Part shown: positions 34,742 to 41,398 of the stretch, piece after piece | How the letters are laid out: each line of letters opens with the position of its first letter | How positions within the stretch are numbered: the stretch's first letter is position 1 | Assembly (NCBI GenBank): GCA_964437415.1 | Contig: CAYTGN010000015.1 | Span: 19,296 to 83,295 of the forward strand | Origin: CADEDV01 sp964437415 | Lineage (GTDB): Bacteria > Bacteroidota > Bacteroidia > Chitinophagales > Chitinophagaceae | Direction: 5' to 3' | DNA: 64,000 nt | Notes under the pieces: model-generated | The model's database searches: none | Seen by the model: the letters and a program-made list of their open reading frames with translations, nothing else | What the model was told of the DNA's origin: nothing | Translations under genes and position numbers: made by a program

Positions 34742-34768
34742 AAAGCCTCACGGAAGTGGGGCTTTTTT
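34742..34768 (+). terminator. Terminator after queA
   Basis: The stem AAAGCCTCAC / GTGGGGCTTT (one G-U pair) with loop GGAA is followed by a T-tract, 22 bases after the queA stop. Confidence 0.85.
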
Positions 34769-34783
34769 GTGGAAAGACTTTTG

Positions 34784-34791
34784 TAGATTCG
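34784..34791 (+). promoter_or_regulatory. Candidate -7 box for the predicted nuclease gene
   Basis: TAGATTCG resembles TAnnTTTG with the TTCG variant, about 67 bases before the ATG at 34859. Weak evidence. Confidence 0.3.
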
Positions 34792-34858
34792 TATGATAGC
34801 GCAAATAAAAGCATTAGTACCATTGTAAGACAACATCTAATTAATCTAAAAATTGCTT

Positions 34859-35623
34859 ATGACAGCAACTACAATTACAGGACAAATACGAAAAGTTGCA
34901 TTTGATGTTTTAGAGGAAAAGCCAGAAGGCATGCGTTATTCAGACCTTGGAAGGAAAATTTTGGAAGTCAATCCTTCTTTTAAGCCAAACACAATTAGCG
35001 GTGCGACATGGGACTTAGACATTCAGTTCCCAGATAAAGTTTATAAACCTGATAGAGGCGTTTTCCGACTATTAAAATTTAAAGAAAATATATCCACACA
35101 ACCTGACCAGCGACCAACAACAACTGAAAAGATAACGACAAAGAAAGCGATTAAGGAGGAGGATTTTTATAAACCATTTGCTGACTGGCTTGTAAATGAA
35201 CTTGAAGAGTGTACAAACGCTATAGGACTTGGCGGTAATATTTTCCGAGATAAGTGGGGAACTCCTGATGTAGTTGGAGTAAGAGAATCGAAAAGAAGTG
35301 ATATTATTCAATTCCCAACAGAAATAGTGTCTGGCGAAATTAAAATTGATTCGAATGGCCTAATCACAGCATTTGGACAGGCCTGTGCTTACAAAATATT
35401 TTCACATAAATCATACATTGTAGTACCTAATGATTCACAGATTGAAGACATAACAAGATTAGATACACTTTGTAGGCAATTTGGGATAGGTCTTATTTTG
35501 TTTGACTCAACAAATATTGAAGACCCCAACTTTGAAATCCGTGCAAGAGCAGTGAAACATGAGCCTGATATGTTTTTTGTAAATAAAAATCTTAAAATTA
35601 TTGAAGACAAGCTTTTTAGGTGA
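34859..35623 (+). CDS. Predicted winged-helix plus PD-(D/E)XK nuclease-like protein
   Basis: 254 residues from the ATG at 34859. Residues about 1-75 look like a winged-helix (HARE-HTH-like) domain (QIRKVAFDVLEE, YSDLGRKIL, GVFRLLKF). After a Thr/Lys-rich linker, residues about 105-254 carry a restriction-endonuclease-like core: D in GTPDVVG, E-x-K in SGEIK, and a downstream Gln/Tyr element (FGQACAYK) of the kind seen in that superfamily. The gene is clearly more AT-rich than its neighbours and stands alone, suggesting recent acquisition. Its role could be restriction or defence, but no partner gene is visible. Confidence 0.65.
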   Translation: MTATTITGQIRKVAFDVLEEKPEGMRYSDLGRKILEVNPSFKPNTISGATWDLDIQFPDKVYKPDRGVFRLLKFKENISTQPDQRPTTTEKITTKKAIKEEDFYKPFADWLVNELEECTNAIGLGGNIFRDKWGTPDVVGVRESKRSDIIQFPTEIVSGEIKIDSNGLITAFGQACAYKIFSHKSYIVVPNDSQIEDITRLDTLCRQFGIGLILFDSTNIEDPNFEIRARAVKHEPDMFFVNKNLKIIEDKLFR

Positions 35624-35760
35624 CCTAAGACAACTTGTGTCAACATCTTTCGCCTTCGTTGGTGTTTCTCCCTAACAATGAAAATACACGGTTTCCCAAA
35701 CCTTTCTTAACTATCCCCTAACAGGAAAAAAGTCGTAAATTACAGAAGGAGGATAAGGTT

Positions 35761-36231
35761 ATGAAAATGATACTACTGGCAATATGTTTTGTTTCCTTAG
35801 GCGCTGGCTTGTCTGCGCAGTCTTACAGGGGTTCCGTTGCGGCCAAAAGCTACGAGGAAAAACTCAATGACATGTATTGCACAGGCATGTTCCGCTCAAC
35901 GCATGGCACTATACTGGATGTAGCCAATAATATCAGCAGCCGCAGTTTTCTCAATATCCTCGACTGGCTGCAGGGTCGTGTGGCCGGTTTGCAGATCTAC
36001 AGTTCCGGCACGGGTAACCCGCTGCCCGTGATCCGTGGAATGGTGCCGGGCATTTTTGTGGATGAAATGCCCATGCCGATCAATTTTCTGAATTTTCTCA
36101 ACGTAAATGATATTGCCATAGTGAAAGTGATCAAACAACCTTTCTATGGCGGCTTCAACGGTGGTGGCGGTGCTATTGCCATTTATACGCTGGGTAGCGA
36201 AGATGAAGAAGAAGCGGTGGAAACGAAATGA
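35761..36231 (+). CDS. Secreted stand-alone TonB-receptor plug domain protein
   Basis: 156 residues with a signal peptide (1-20). Residues about 55-150 read as the plug domain of SusC-type receptors: LQGRVAGLQIYSSG, PVIRGMVPGIFVDEMPM, then a strand near VNDIAIVKVIK and a glycine-rich GGFNGGGGAIAIYTLG ending. No barrel follows; the protein ends in an acidic tail. It is tail to tail (2-base gap) with a carboxypeptidase-regulatory-domain gene. It may be a soluble periplasmic plug-like protein, or the remnant of a receptor. Confidence 0.75.
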   Translation: MKMILLAICFVSLGAGLSAQSYRGSVAAKSYEEKLNDMYCTGMFRSTHGTILDVANNISSRSFLNILDWLQGRVAGLQIYSSGTGNPLPVIRGMVPGIFVDEMPMPINFLNFLNVNDIAIVKVIKQPFYGGFNGGGGAIAIYTLGSEDEEEAVETK

Positions 36232-36233
36232 TA

Positions 36234-37451
36234 TCATTTGCCGGGTTCAAAATCAAGGGGCAGGCTGTCGCCCATTTTGTCTGACCAACTCCAGTAACCA
36301 AGAAAATACATATCTCTCGGGTTGTAATAATTGCCGTTGGCCTCTATCCACACCGGGTTGAGTTGCGGCAAAAAAAGAAATGACCGCTGAAAGGATGGCT
36401 TGCGGTTCTGCATCTGCGACTTCACATAGGCTTCGTCTTCCGTTTCCCCCATGTAGGTGACATAGAGATAATTGGCAAAATAAAAAAGTTTGTGATTGCC
36501 GTCCTCCTGCATGATGAGGCTGTCAGCGCCAAGCAGTTCGCTGCCATACACTTCAATGAGATCAGGTTGTCTCAGCACAGAACGGTAATAGCTCAGCGTA
36601 TCGGGGTGCATTCCCTGAGGAACGTTTTCAGTGATCACGGTCATTCCCCCGCCTGCCTGACCTAAGTGAAGCGGTTTATAAACGGATTTTACTCTTTCCT
36701 TTTCCGTGTTGGGCCGTTTGTACATCCGGCGCACTTCATAATCATTTTCCTTCAGGCTGTCACTGTATAAACTGCGGATGAAATGCATCATGGAACCATA
36801 ATAAGCGGCATTCCTTCTTTTTTGCAGAGCTTTCCTGTCACGGCCGGTCTCTTCATACAATGAATAGCCAAGAAACAGAGCTGTCTGTTCTTTAAAGTTC
36901 AGTTCAAATTCTTCGAGCTGGTAGCTGATAGTGTAGCCCAGCGCTTTGTTCTCGATCTTTAAAGGTTCGTCGGCAAAAGCGATAAGCCGGTTGCTTTTTC
37001 TGAAATAGCGAAAGCGAATGGCATTTTCATTTTTTATTCGGCATCGGGCAGCATTGCCGGTGTAGCCCAAAAAATTCTCGGTAAAGGTCTTTCCCCATTT
37101 ATCCCAGCCTTCTTCCAAAAAAGGTTCTATGGTCACATTCTGCAGTTCCTTCACTTTTATCTGCAACTCCACTTTCAACTGCAGCGGCAGTTGTGTTTCA
37201 TTAAAAGGATAGACGACCGTTTCATAACCAATGGAAGAAATGATGAGTTCATGTTTGCCGGGAGGCACAGCGCTGAGTTCAAAATTGCCTGATGCATCAG
37301 ATATGGTTCCTTTGGAAGTGTTGGTGATGAATACACTGCTGCCAGAAACTGCAGTGCCGGTGACCGCATTCAGCACACGACCCTTGATGGTTCGCTGCCC
37401 CATGGCGCTGAAAGAAAGCAACAGGGAAAAAAATACCGGCCATTTTTTCAT
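36234..37451 (-). CDS. Secreted protein with carboxypeptidase-like regulatory domain
   Basis: 405 residues with a signal peptide (1-18). Residues about 19-105 form a CarboxypepD_reg-like beta-sandwich (IKGRVLNAVTGTAVSGSSV, ISDASGNFELSAVPPGKHEL, SSIGYE), the module usually found at the N-terminus of SusC receptors. The remaining 300 residues have no recognised domain and do not look like a TonB barrel. It may work with the neighbouring plug-domain protein, since together they resemble the separated front parts of a SusC protein, but this is inference from position. Confidence 0.75.
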   Translation of the reverse strand: MKKWPVFFSLLLSFSAMGQRTIKGRVLNAVTGTAVSGSSVFITNTSKGTISDASGNFELSAVPPGKHELIISSIGYETVVYPFNETQLPLQLKVELQIKVKELQNVTIEPFLEEGWDKWGKTFTENFLGYTGNAARCRIKNENAIRFRYFRKSNRLIAFADEPLKIENKALGYTISYQLEEFELNFKEQTALFLGYSLYEETGRDRKALQKRRNAAYYGSMMHFIRSLYSDSLKENDYEVRRMYKRPNTEKERVKSVYKPLHLGQAGGGMTVITENVPQGMHPDTLSYYRSVLRQPDLIEVYGSELLGADSLIMQEDGNHKLFYFANYLYVTYMGETEDEAYVKSQMQNRKPSFQRSFLFLPQLNPVWIEANGNYYNPRDMYFLGYWSWSDKMGDSLPLDFEPGK

Positions 37452-37533
37452 ACGGCAATTTACTTCAGCCTTTGCTGAAACAGCAGCATATTAACCTTAA
37501 TTAACCAAGCCGCTTTTTGATAACAGTGTTTGC

Positions 37534-37989
37534 TCACTTACCAGAAACGGGATTATCGTCTTTTGCCAGCAGCAAATAATCCTTGCGGCCAAAAGTGACG
37601 TAATACATAATATATAAAAGAGCCGGTAGCGCCACAATGATGAGCAGGTAGTTGAGCCACTCCGGTCTTTTGCCCACGGAAAAGACATAGTAGAAATTCA
37701 AAGCCAGCACCACAAATAACGGAAAGGCGGTTTGCCAGTAATATTTCATACCACTGCGAACAAAGAGATAGATGGTTTCATTTTCACCCAAACTGACACT
37801 GAAGTCGCGACTGCTGCACCAGTCCACCTTGCAGGAGAGGGTATGTTGTCCCGGTGTGATAATAAAATCCCTGGTGTCGCCATTGGCAATTGTGCCAGCC
37901 TGCCCGCCATCAATAAAAACTTTGAGGCTGCGGGCCCTGTTGAGCCATTCGGATGAACGGCGAAGAACAATTCTTGCTTTTCCTTCCAT
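37534..37989 (-). CDS. Hypothetical membrane protein with N-terminal beta domain
   Basis: 151 residues. Residues about 1-75 look like a small beta domain with a PEGA-like pattern (VFIDGGQAGTIANGDTRDFIITPGQHTL), followed by two hydrophobic segments (about 82-102 and 112-130) and a short tail. No signal peptide. Function unknown. It lies 82 bases upstream of the carboxypeptidase-regulatory-domain gene on the same strand. Confidence 0.6.
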   Translation of the reverse strand: MEGKARIVLRRSSEWLNRARSLKVFIDGGQAGTIANGDTRDFIITPGQHTLSCKVDWCSSRDFSVSLGENETIYLFVRSGMKYYWQTAFPLFVVLALNFYYVFSVGKRPEWLNYLLIIVALPALLYIMYYVTFGRKDYLLLAKDDNPVSGK

Positions 37990-38036
37990 GAACTGTATTT
38001 TTTACAAGATTATTAATCCCTAAAATAATAAAACAA

Positions 38037-39359
38037 TTATTCCAGCCCAAACATACCACGGTTCAGTTGCTGCAATATCTGTGTTTTATATTCCGCAGGC
38101 ACCAGCAAAGAAATATTATGCGGGCTGCCGCCATAGCTTACCATGCGAACAGGAATGTTCATGATGGAACCAAAAAGTTTTTTGACCATATCCTGTGTCT
38201 GTGAAATCTCATTACCCACCACGGAAATGATGGTTTGGTTCTTATCTACCTCCACTGTGCCGAAGGGTTCGAGTTCTTTTAGTATTTCCTTCAGGCTGGC
38301 ATCGGTATCAATCGTCAATGAAACGGCCACTTCGGAAGTGGTGATCATATCAATCGGCGTACGGTATTTTTCAAACACTTCAAATATCTTCCGCAGGAAA
38401 CCATAGGCCAGCAACATGCGGCTGCTCTTGATGCGGATAGCAATGATATTATCTTTAGCCGCCACTGCTTTTACGCCTACACTGCCTGCCTGTTCTGCAA
38501 TCAATGTTCCTTTGGCTTCCGGCTGCATCGTGTTCAGCAGCTTTACCGGTATCTTGTATTGCTGCGCCGGCCAGATAGACGCCGGATGCAGAATTTTCGC
38601 TCCGAAATAGGCCAGCTCAGCTGCTTCATCAAAACTCAGTTGCTCCACCGGTATGGTTTTCTTCACCATCCGCGGATCATTGTTGTGCATACCGTCTATA
38701 TCGGTCCATATCTCACACACCGATGCATTGATAGCAGCAGCGATCAGGGATGCAGAATAGTCACTGCCCCCTCTTTTCAGGTTATCCACTTCTCCCCTCG
38801 CATTGCGGCAGATATAACCCTGCGTTACAAATAATTTTTTGTCCTTATGCTGTTGCAATATTTGTGAGAGTTTTACTTTGATGCTGCCGATCTGCGGTTC
38901 ATCGTGACTGTCAATGCTCATAAATTCCAGCGCAGGCAGCAACAAGTGATCAATGCCCTGTTCTTCGAGATAGGTGCAGAACAGTTTGGTGGAAAGCAAT
39001 TCTCCCTGTGCCAAAATATCCTTGCTCAATGCTTCACTGAAAGAGATGCGCAGAATGATATTGAGAAACTCAAAATGTTCGGCAACGATGGCTTTTGCTT
39101 TTGCCAACGCTTCGGGTTTCTTCACCAATTGCTCAATGAAAGCCTGGTAGTGCGCCTCCAGTTTATCAATAGATTGCTTGGCAGCGTTACGGTCGCCTTT
39201 GGCAATATGCTCACCAATTTCCACCAGTGCATTGGTGGTGCCGGACAAAGCGGATAATACAACGATGGCCGGTTCTGTTTCTTTGGTCACCAGCGACACA
39301 ATATGGTGCATCCGTTCCGGTTTGCCCACACTGGTGCCCCCAAACTTCATGATCTTCAT
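38037..39359 (-). CDS. lysC: Aspartate kinase
   Basis: 440 residues, monofunctional (no homoserine dehydrogenase part). Kinase motifs are KFGGTSVG at the N-terminus and LKRGGSDYSASL. Two ACT regulatory regions follow from about residue 300 (near MLLAYGFLRKIFEVFEKY and IISVVGNE). It phosphorylates aspartate, the first step to Lys, Thr and Met. The short ACT pair suggests feedback inhibition by an end product. A minus-strand TATCTTTG -7 box lies upstream, and a palindromic element lies in the predicted leader. Confidence 0.93.
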   Translation of the reverse strand: MKIMKFGGTSVGKPERMHHIVSLVTKETEPAIVVLSALSGTTNALVEIGEHIAKGDRNAAKQSIDKLEAHYQAFIEQLVKKPEALAKAKAIVAEHFEFLNIILRISFSEALSKDILAQGELLSTKLFCTYLEEQGIDHLLLPALEFMSIDSHDEPQIGSIKVKLSQILQQHKDKKLFVTQGYICRNARGEVDNLKRGGSDYSASLIAAAINASVCEIWTDIDGMHNNDPRMVKKTIPVEQLSFDEAAELAYFGAKILHPASIWPAQQYKIPVKLLNTMQPEAKGTLIAEQAGSVGVKAVAAKDNIIAIRIKSSRMLLAYGFLRKIFEVFEKYRTPIDMITTSEVAVSLTIDTDASLKEILKELEPFGTVEVDKNQTIISVVGNEISQTQDMVKKLFGSIMNIPVRMVSYGGSPHNISLLVPAEYKTQILQQLNRGMFGLE

Positions 39360-39396
39360 TTGTTCCCCCCTCCCGAGATTTTTAAAGGATATAAAA

Positions 39397-39439
39397 CTGT
39401 CTGCCTTCGGCAGATAAACCTGTTTGTTTTCAGACAGGG
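39397..39439. repeat. REP-like palindrome in the lysC leader
   Basis: Outer arms CTGTCTG (39397-39403) and CAGACAG (39431-39437); an inner hairpin CTGCC-TTC-GGCAG overlaps the left arm. On the minus strand it begins CCCTGTCTG, like the plus strand of the element at 2485-2521. It lies between the lysC -7 box and start codon. Confidence 0.5.
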
Positions 39440-39442
39440 CTG

Positions 39443-39450
39443 CAAAGATA
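39443..39450 (-). promoter_or_regulatory. Candidate -7 box for lysC
   Basis: Minus-strand TATCTTTG matches TAnnTTTG exactly, 83 bases upstream of the lysC ATG; transcription would begin near 39437. No clear -33 TTTG. Confidence 0.45.
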
Positions 39451-39507
39451 ACCGACAGGGGGATATGAATGCTGCAGAATAAGTTTCTATTTACGAAAAC
39501 GATGCCA

Positions 39508-40587
39508 TCAGAGAGTTAATCCAAATCGTTGCCCCAATTGCGAAAGATCCCTTACAACGGCATTGAGCAGTGGAATGCCGTTTTGCATCCTTTCTGCTTC
39601 AAACAACCGTTCGGGATCGCCGGGTATCAATACTTTTTCTTCGCCGGTGATAGTCTTCGCATTCCTGAATCCCTGTATCCAATGATCCATTGCCGCCTTG
39701 AATTCATCAGCCGGACGAAAAGCATCCACTCTCATCGCACCGAGAAAATGACCGATACCTTTACCCGGTTGCTGTGCAGGCATGGGCACATAAGCGGGGA
39801 ATGGCGGCACCCACGGTGCATAGTTGGCGCCACTGAGCAGTGCTGAAAAAATATCTACGACAGCGCCAAGTGCATACCCTTTGTGTGAACCATGCTCCCT
39901 GTCGCCACCCAATGGTAATAAAGCGCCGCCTTTTTTCAGAATATTGGCATCGGTGCTTGGGTTTCCATCTTTGTCCTGCACCCAGCCGGATGGTGTTTCC
40001 AAATTTTTACGTTGCAAAATTTCCAGCTTGCCGTTTGCAGCGGTGGTAGTGGCAAGGTCTGCGACAAAAGGCGGTTCATTTCCTGCAGGAGCTGCTACAC
40101 AAATCGGGTTTGTGCCAAGCATTTTATCAATAGAAAATGTTGGCGCCACCAGCGGACTGGCATTGGTCATCGCCATACCTATCATATCATGCTGCAAAGC
40201 CATCATGGCATGATAGGCTGCAATACCAAAATGATTGCTGTTCTGCACACTCACCCAACCGGTGCCCACCTGCTTTGCTTTTTCGATAGCGATCTGCATG
40301 GCAAAGGGAGCAACGACTAAACCTAACCCGCTGTCGCCATCCACTACGGCTGTGGAGGGTGTCTCATGAATGACTCTGATGACAGGTGTTGCATTCACTC
40401 TCTTTGCTTCCCAGAGCCGGACGTAGCCACTGAGACGGGCAATGCCGTGTGAATCTATTCCTCTCAGGTCGGCGGACAATAATGCTTTGGTAGCAGTGGC
40501 TGCATGTTCGTCTGAACAACCTATTTGCTTAAAAACAGCTTTGGTAAAATCAGCCAGTTGATGGTAAGAGAATATTTGTTCGGACAT
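39508..40587 (-). CDS. Ldh2/malate-lactate dehydrogenase family oxidoreductase
   Basis: 359 residues from the ATG at 40585-40587 (MSEQIF); the frame extends about 30 codons further upstream, but that part does not look coding. It is not a Rossmann protein: the family motif GIDSHGIARL with its catalytic histidine, SNHFGIAAYH, and a conserved GHFLGAMRVDAF segment place it with YlbC/AllD/ComC-type NAD(P) dehydrogenases acting on 2-hydroxy acids (malate, lactate, ureidoglycolate, sulfolactate). The substrate is not determined. Confidence 0.88.
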   Translation of the reverse strand: MSEQIFSYHQLADFTKAVFKQIGCSDEHAATATKALLSADLRGIDSHGIARLSGYVRLWEAKRVNATPVIRVIHETPSTAVVDGDSGLGLVVAPFAMQIAIEKAKQVGTGWVSVQNSNHFGIAAYHAMMALQHDMIGMAMTNASPLVAPTFSIDKMLGTNPICVAAPAGNEPPFVADLATTTAANGKLEILQRKNLETPSGWVQDKDGNPSTDANILKKGGALLPLGGDREHGSHKGYALGAVVDIFSALLSGANYAPWVPPFPAYVPMPAQQPGKGIGHFLGAMRVDAFRPADEFKAAMDHWIQGFRNAKTITGEEKVLIPGDPERLFEAERMQNGIPLLNAVVRDLSQLGQRFGLTL

Positions 40588-40676
40588 GAGCAAAGAAACT
40601 AAAAATAAAGTGACTATCGGGTTAAGTGATCCCACATCTGTTTTGAACCACCCTTCCTTTGTCAGGGCAGGCTGCG

Positions 40677-40760
40677 GCACATAGAAACATAGATTTTCAC
40701 ATAGATTTCTATGTGTTTCTTCCTATTGTGTGCTATTTGTCTATGTGGCTCCATTTAAAG
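40677..40760. repeat. Cluster of CACATAG/CTATGTG motifs
   Basis: Between the Ldh2 and ssb genes, the 7-mer CACATAG or its complement occurs several times, including a perfect 18-base palindrome CACATAGA-TT-TCTATGTG at 40698-40715. There is no gene in this 248-base gap. It looks like a degraded intergenic repeat rather than a gene. Confidence 0.45.
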
Positions 40761-40784
40761 GTTCAGTTAAGCCGATAGTCAGTA

Positions 40785-40816
40785 AAAATAAAAATGCCCC
40801 GGCAAGCGGGGCATTT
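40785..40816 (-). terminator. Terminator after ssb
   Basis: The ten-base perfect stem AAATGCCCCG / CGGGGCATTT with a five-base loop; on the minus strand it is followed by a T-rich run. It lies 20 bases past the ssb stop. Confidence 0.85.
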
Positions 40817-40835
40817 ATCGGGATTGGTAGTTTTC

Positions 40836-41273
40836 TTAAAAGGGAAGGTCATCAATTGGTTCACTGATCTCATTGGCTGCAGGAACACTGCTTGCTGATG
40901 AAGATGCAGCAGATGTGTTGCCTGCATAAGAAGAACCGCCTCCGGCTCCGCTGTCGCTTTTACCACCCAGCAATTGCACTTCACGAACACGAAGGGAAAG
41001 TGATGCGCCGGCTGTTCCGTCCTGTCTTGTAAAGGATCTCACTTCGGGCTGGCCTTCCGCATAGATCTGCTTGCCTTTGGTGAGGTACTGTGCCACTGCC
41101 GTACGGTCGGTCCAGTAGGCGCAATCCACCCAGGTAGTTTTTTCCTGGTTATTGCCCTGGCTGTCTTTGTACTTTTCAGTATGTGCAACAGTGAAGTTTA
41201 TCACATTCTTTCCATTAACAGTGTTTACCACGCAGTCTTTGCCGAGGTTGCCGATAACTTGCATTTTAATCAT
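40836..41273 (-). CDS. ssb: Single-stranded DNA-binding protein
   Basis: 145 residues from the ATG at 41271-41273, giving the usual MIKMQVIGNLG start (a TTG three codons upstream is less likely). OB-fold core to about residue 105, including NFTVAHTEKYKD and the WVDCAYW strand. A Gly/Ser/Ala-rich disordered linker follows, and the tail ends in acidic IDDLPF, the SSB protein-interaction motif. It binds ssDNA in replication and repair. It has its own promoter-like element and a strong terminator. Confidence 0.95.
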   Translation of the reverse strand: MIKMQVIGNLGKDCVVNTVNGKNVINFTVAHTEKYKDSQGNNQEKTTWVDCAYWTDRTAVAQYLTKGKQIYAEGQPEVRSFTRQDGTAGASLSLRVREVQLLGGKSDSGAGGGSSYAGNTSAASSSASSVPAANEISEPIDDLPF

Positions 41274-41311
41274 AGTGCTCAAATTTTAAGTTGACGTAAT
41301 TAGTTAGACAG

Positions 41312-41344
41312 CGAATGTAAGATTATTTAAACACGAAAAACAAT
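41312..41344 (-). promoter_or_regulatory. Candidate ssb promoter
   Basis: On the minus strand, ATTG (41341-41344) is followed after 21 bases by TACATTCG (41312-41319), a near match to TTTG-N20-TAnnTTTG. Transcription would start about 30 bases before the ssb ATG. Confidence 0.45.
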
Positions 41345-41398
41345 ACCACTTTTGTGGTAGCCCGTTTTGTGAACCGCCTGTGCATAACTGCTATTAGT

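Noticed and set aside
39360..39440. A lysine riboswitch ahead of lysC
   Set aside because: The leader is too short (about 80 bases) and shows only one palindromic element, without the multi-helix lysine aptamer features.
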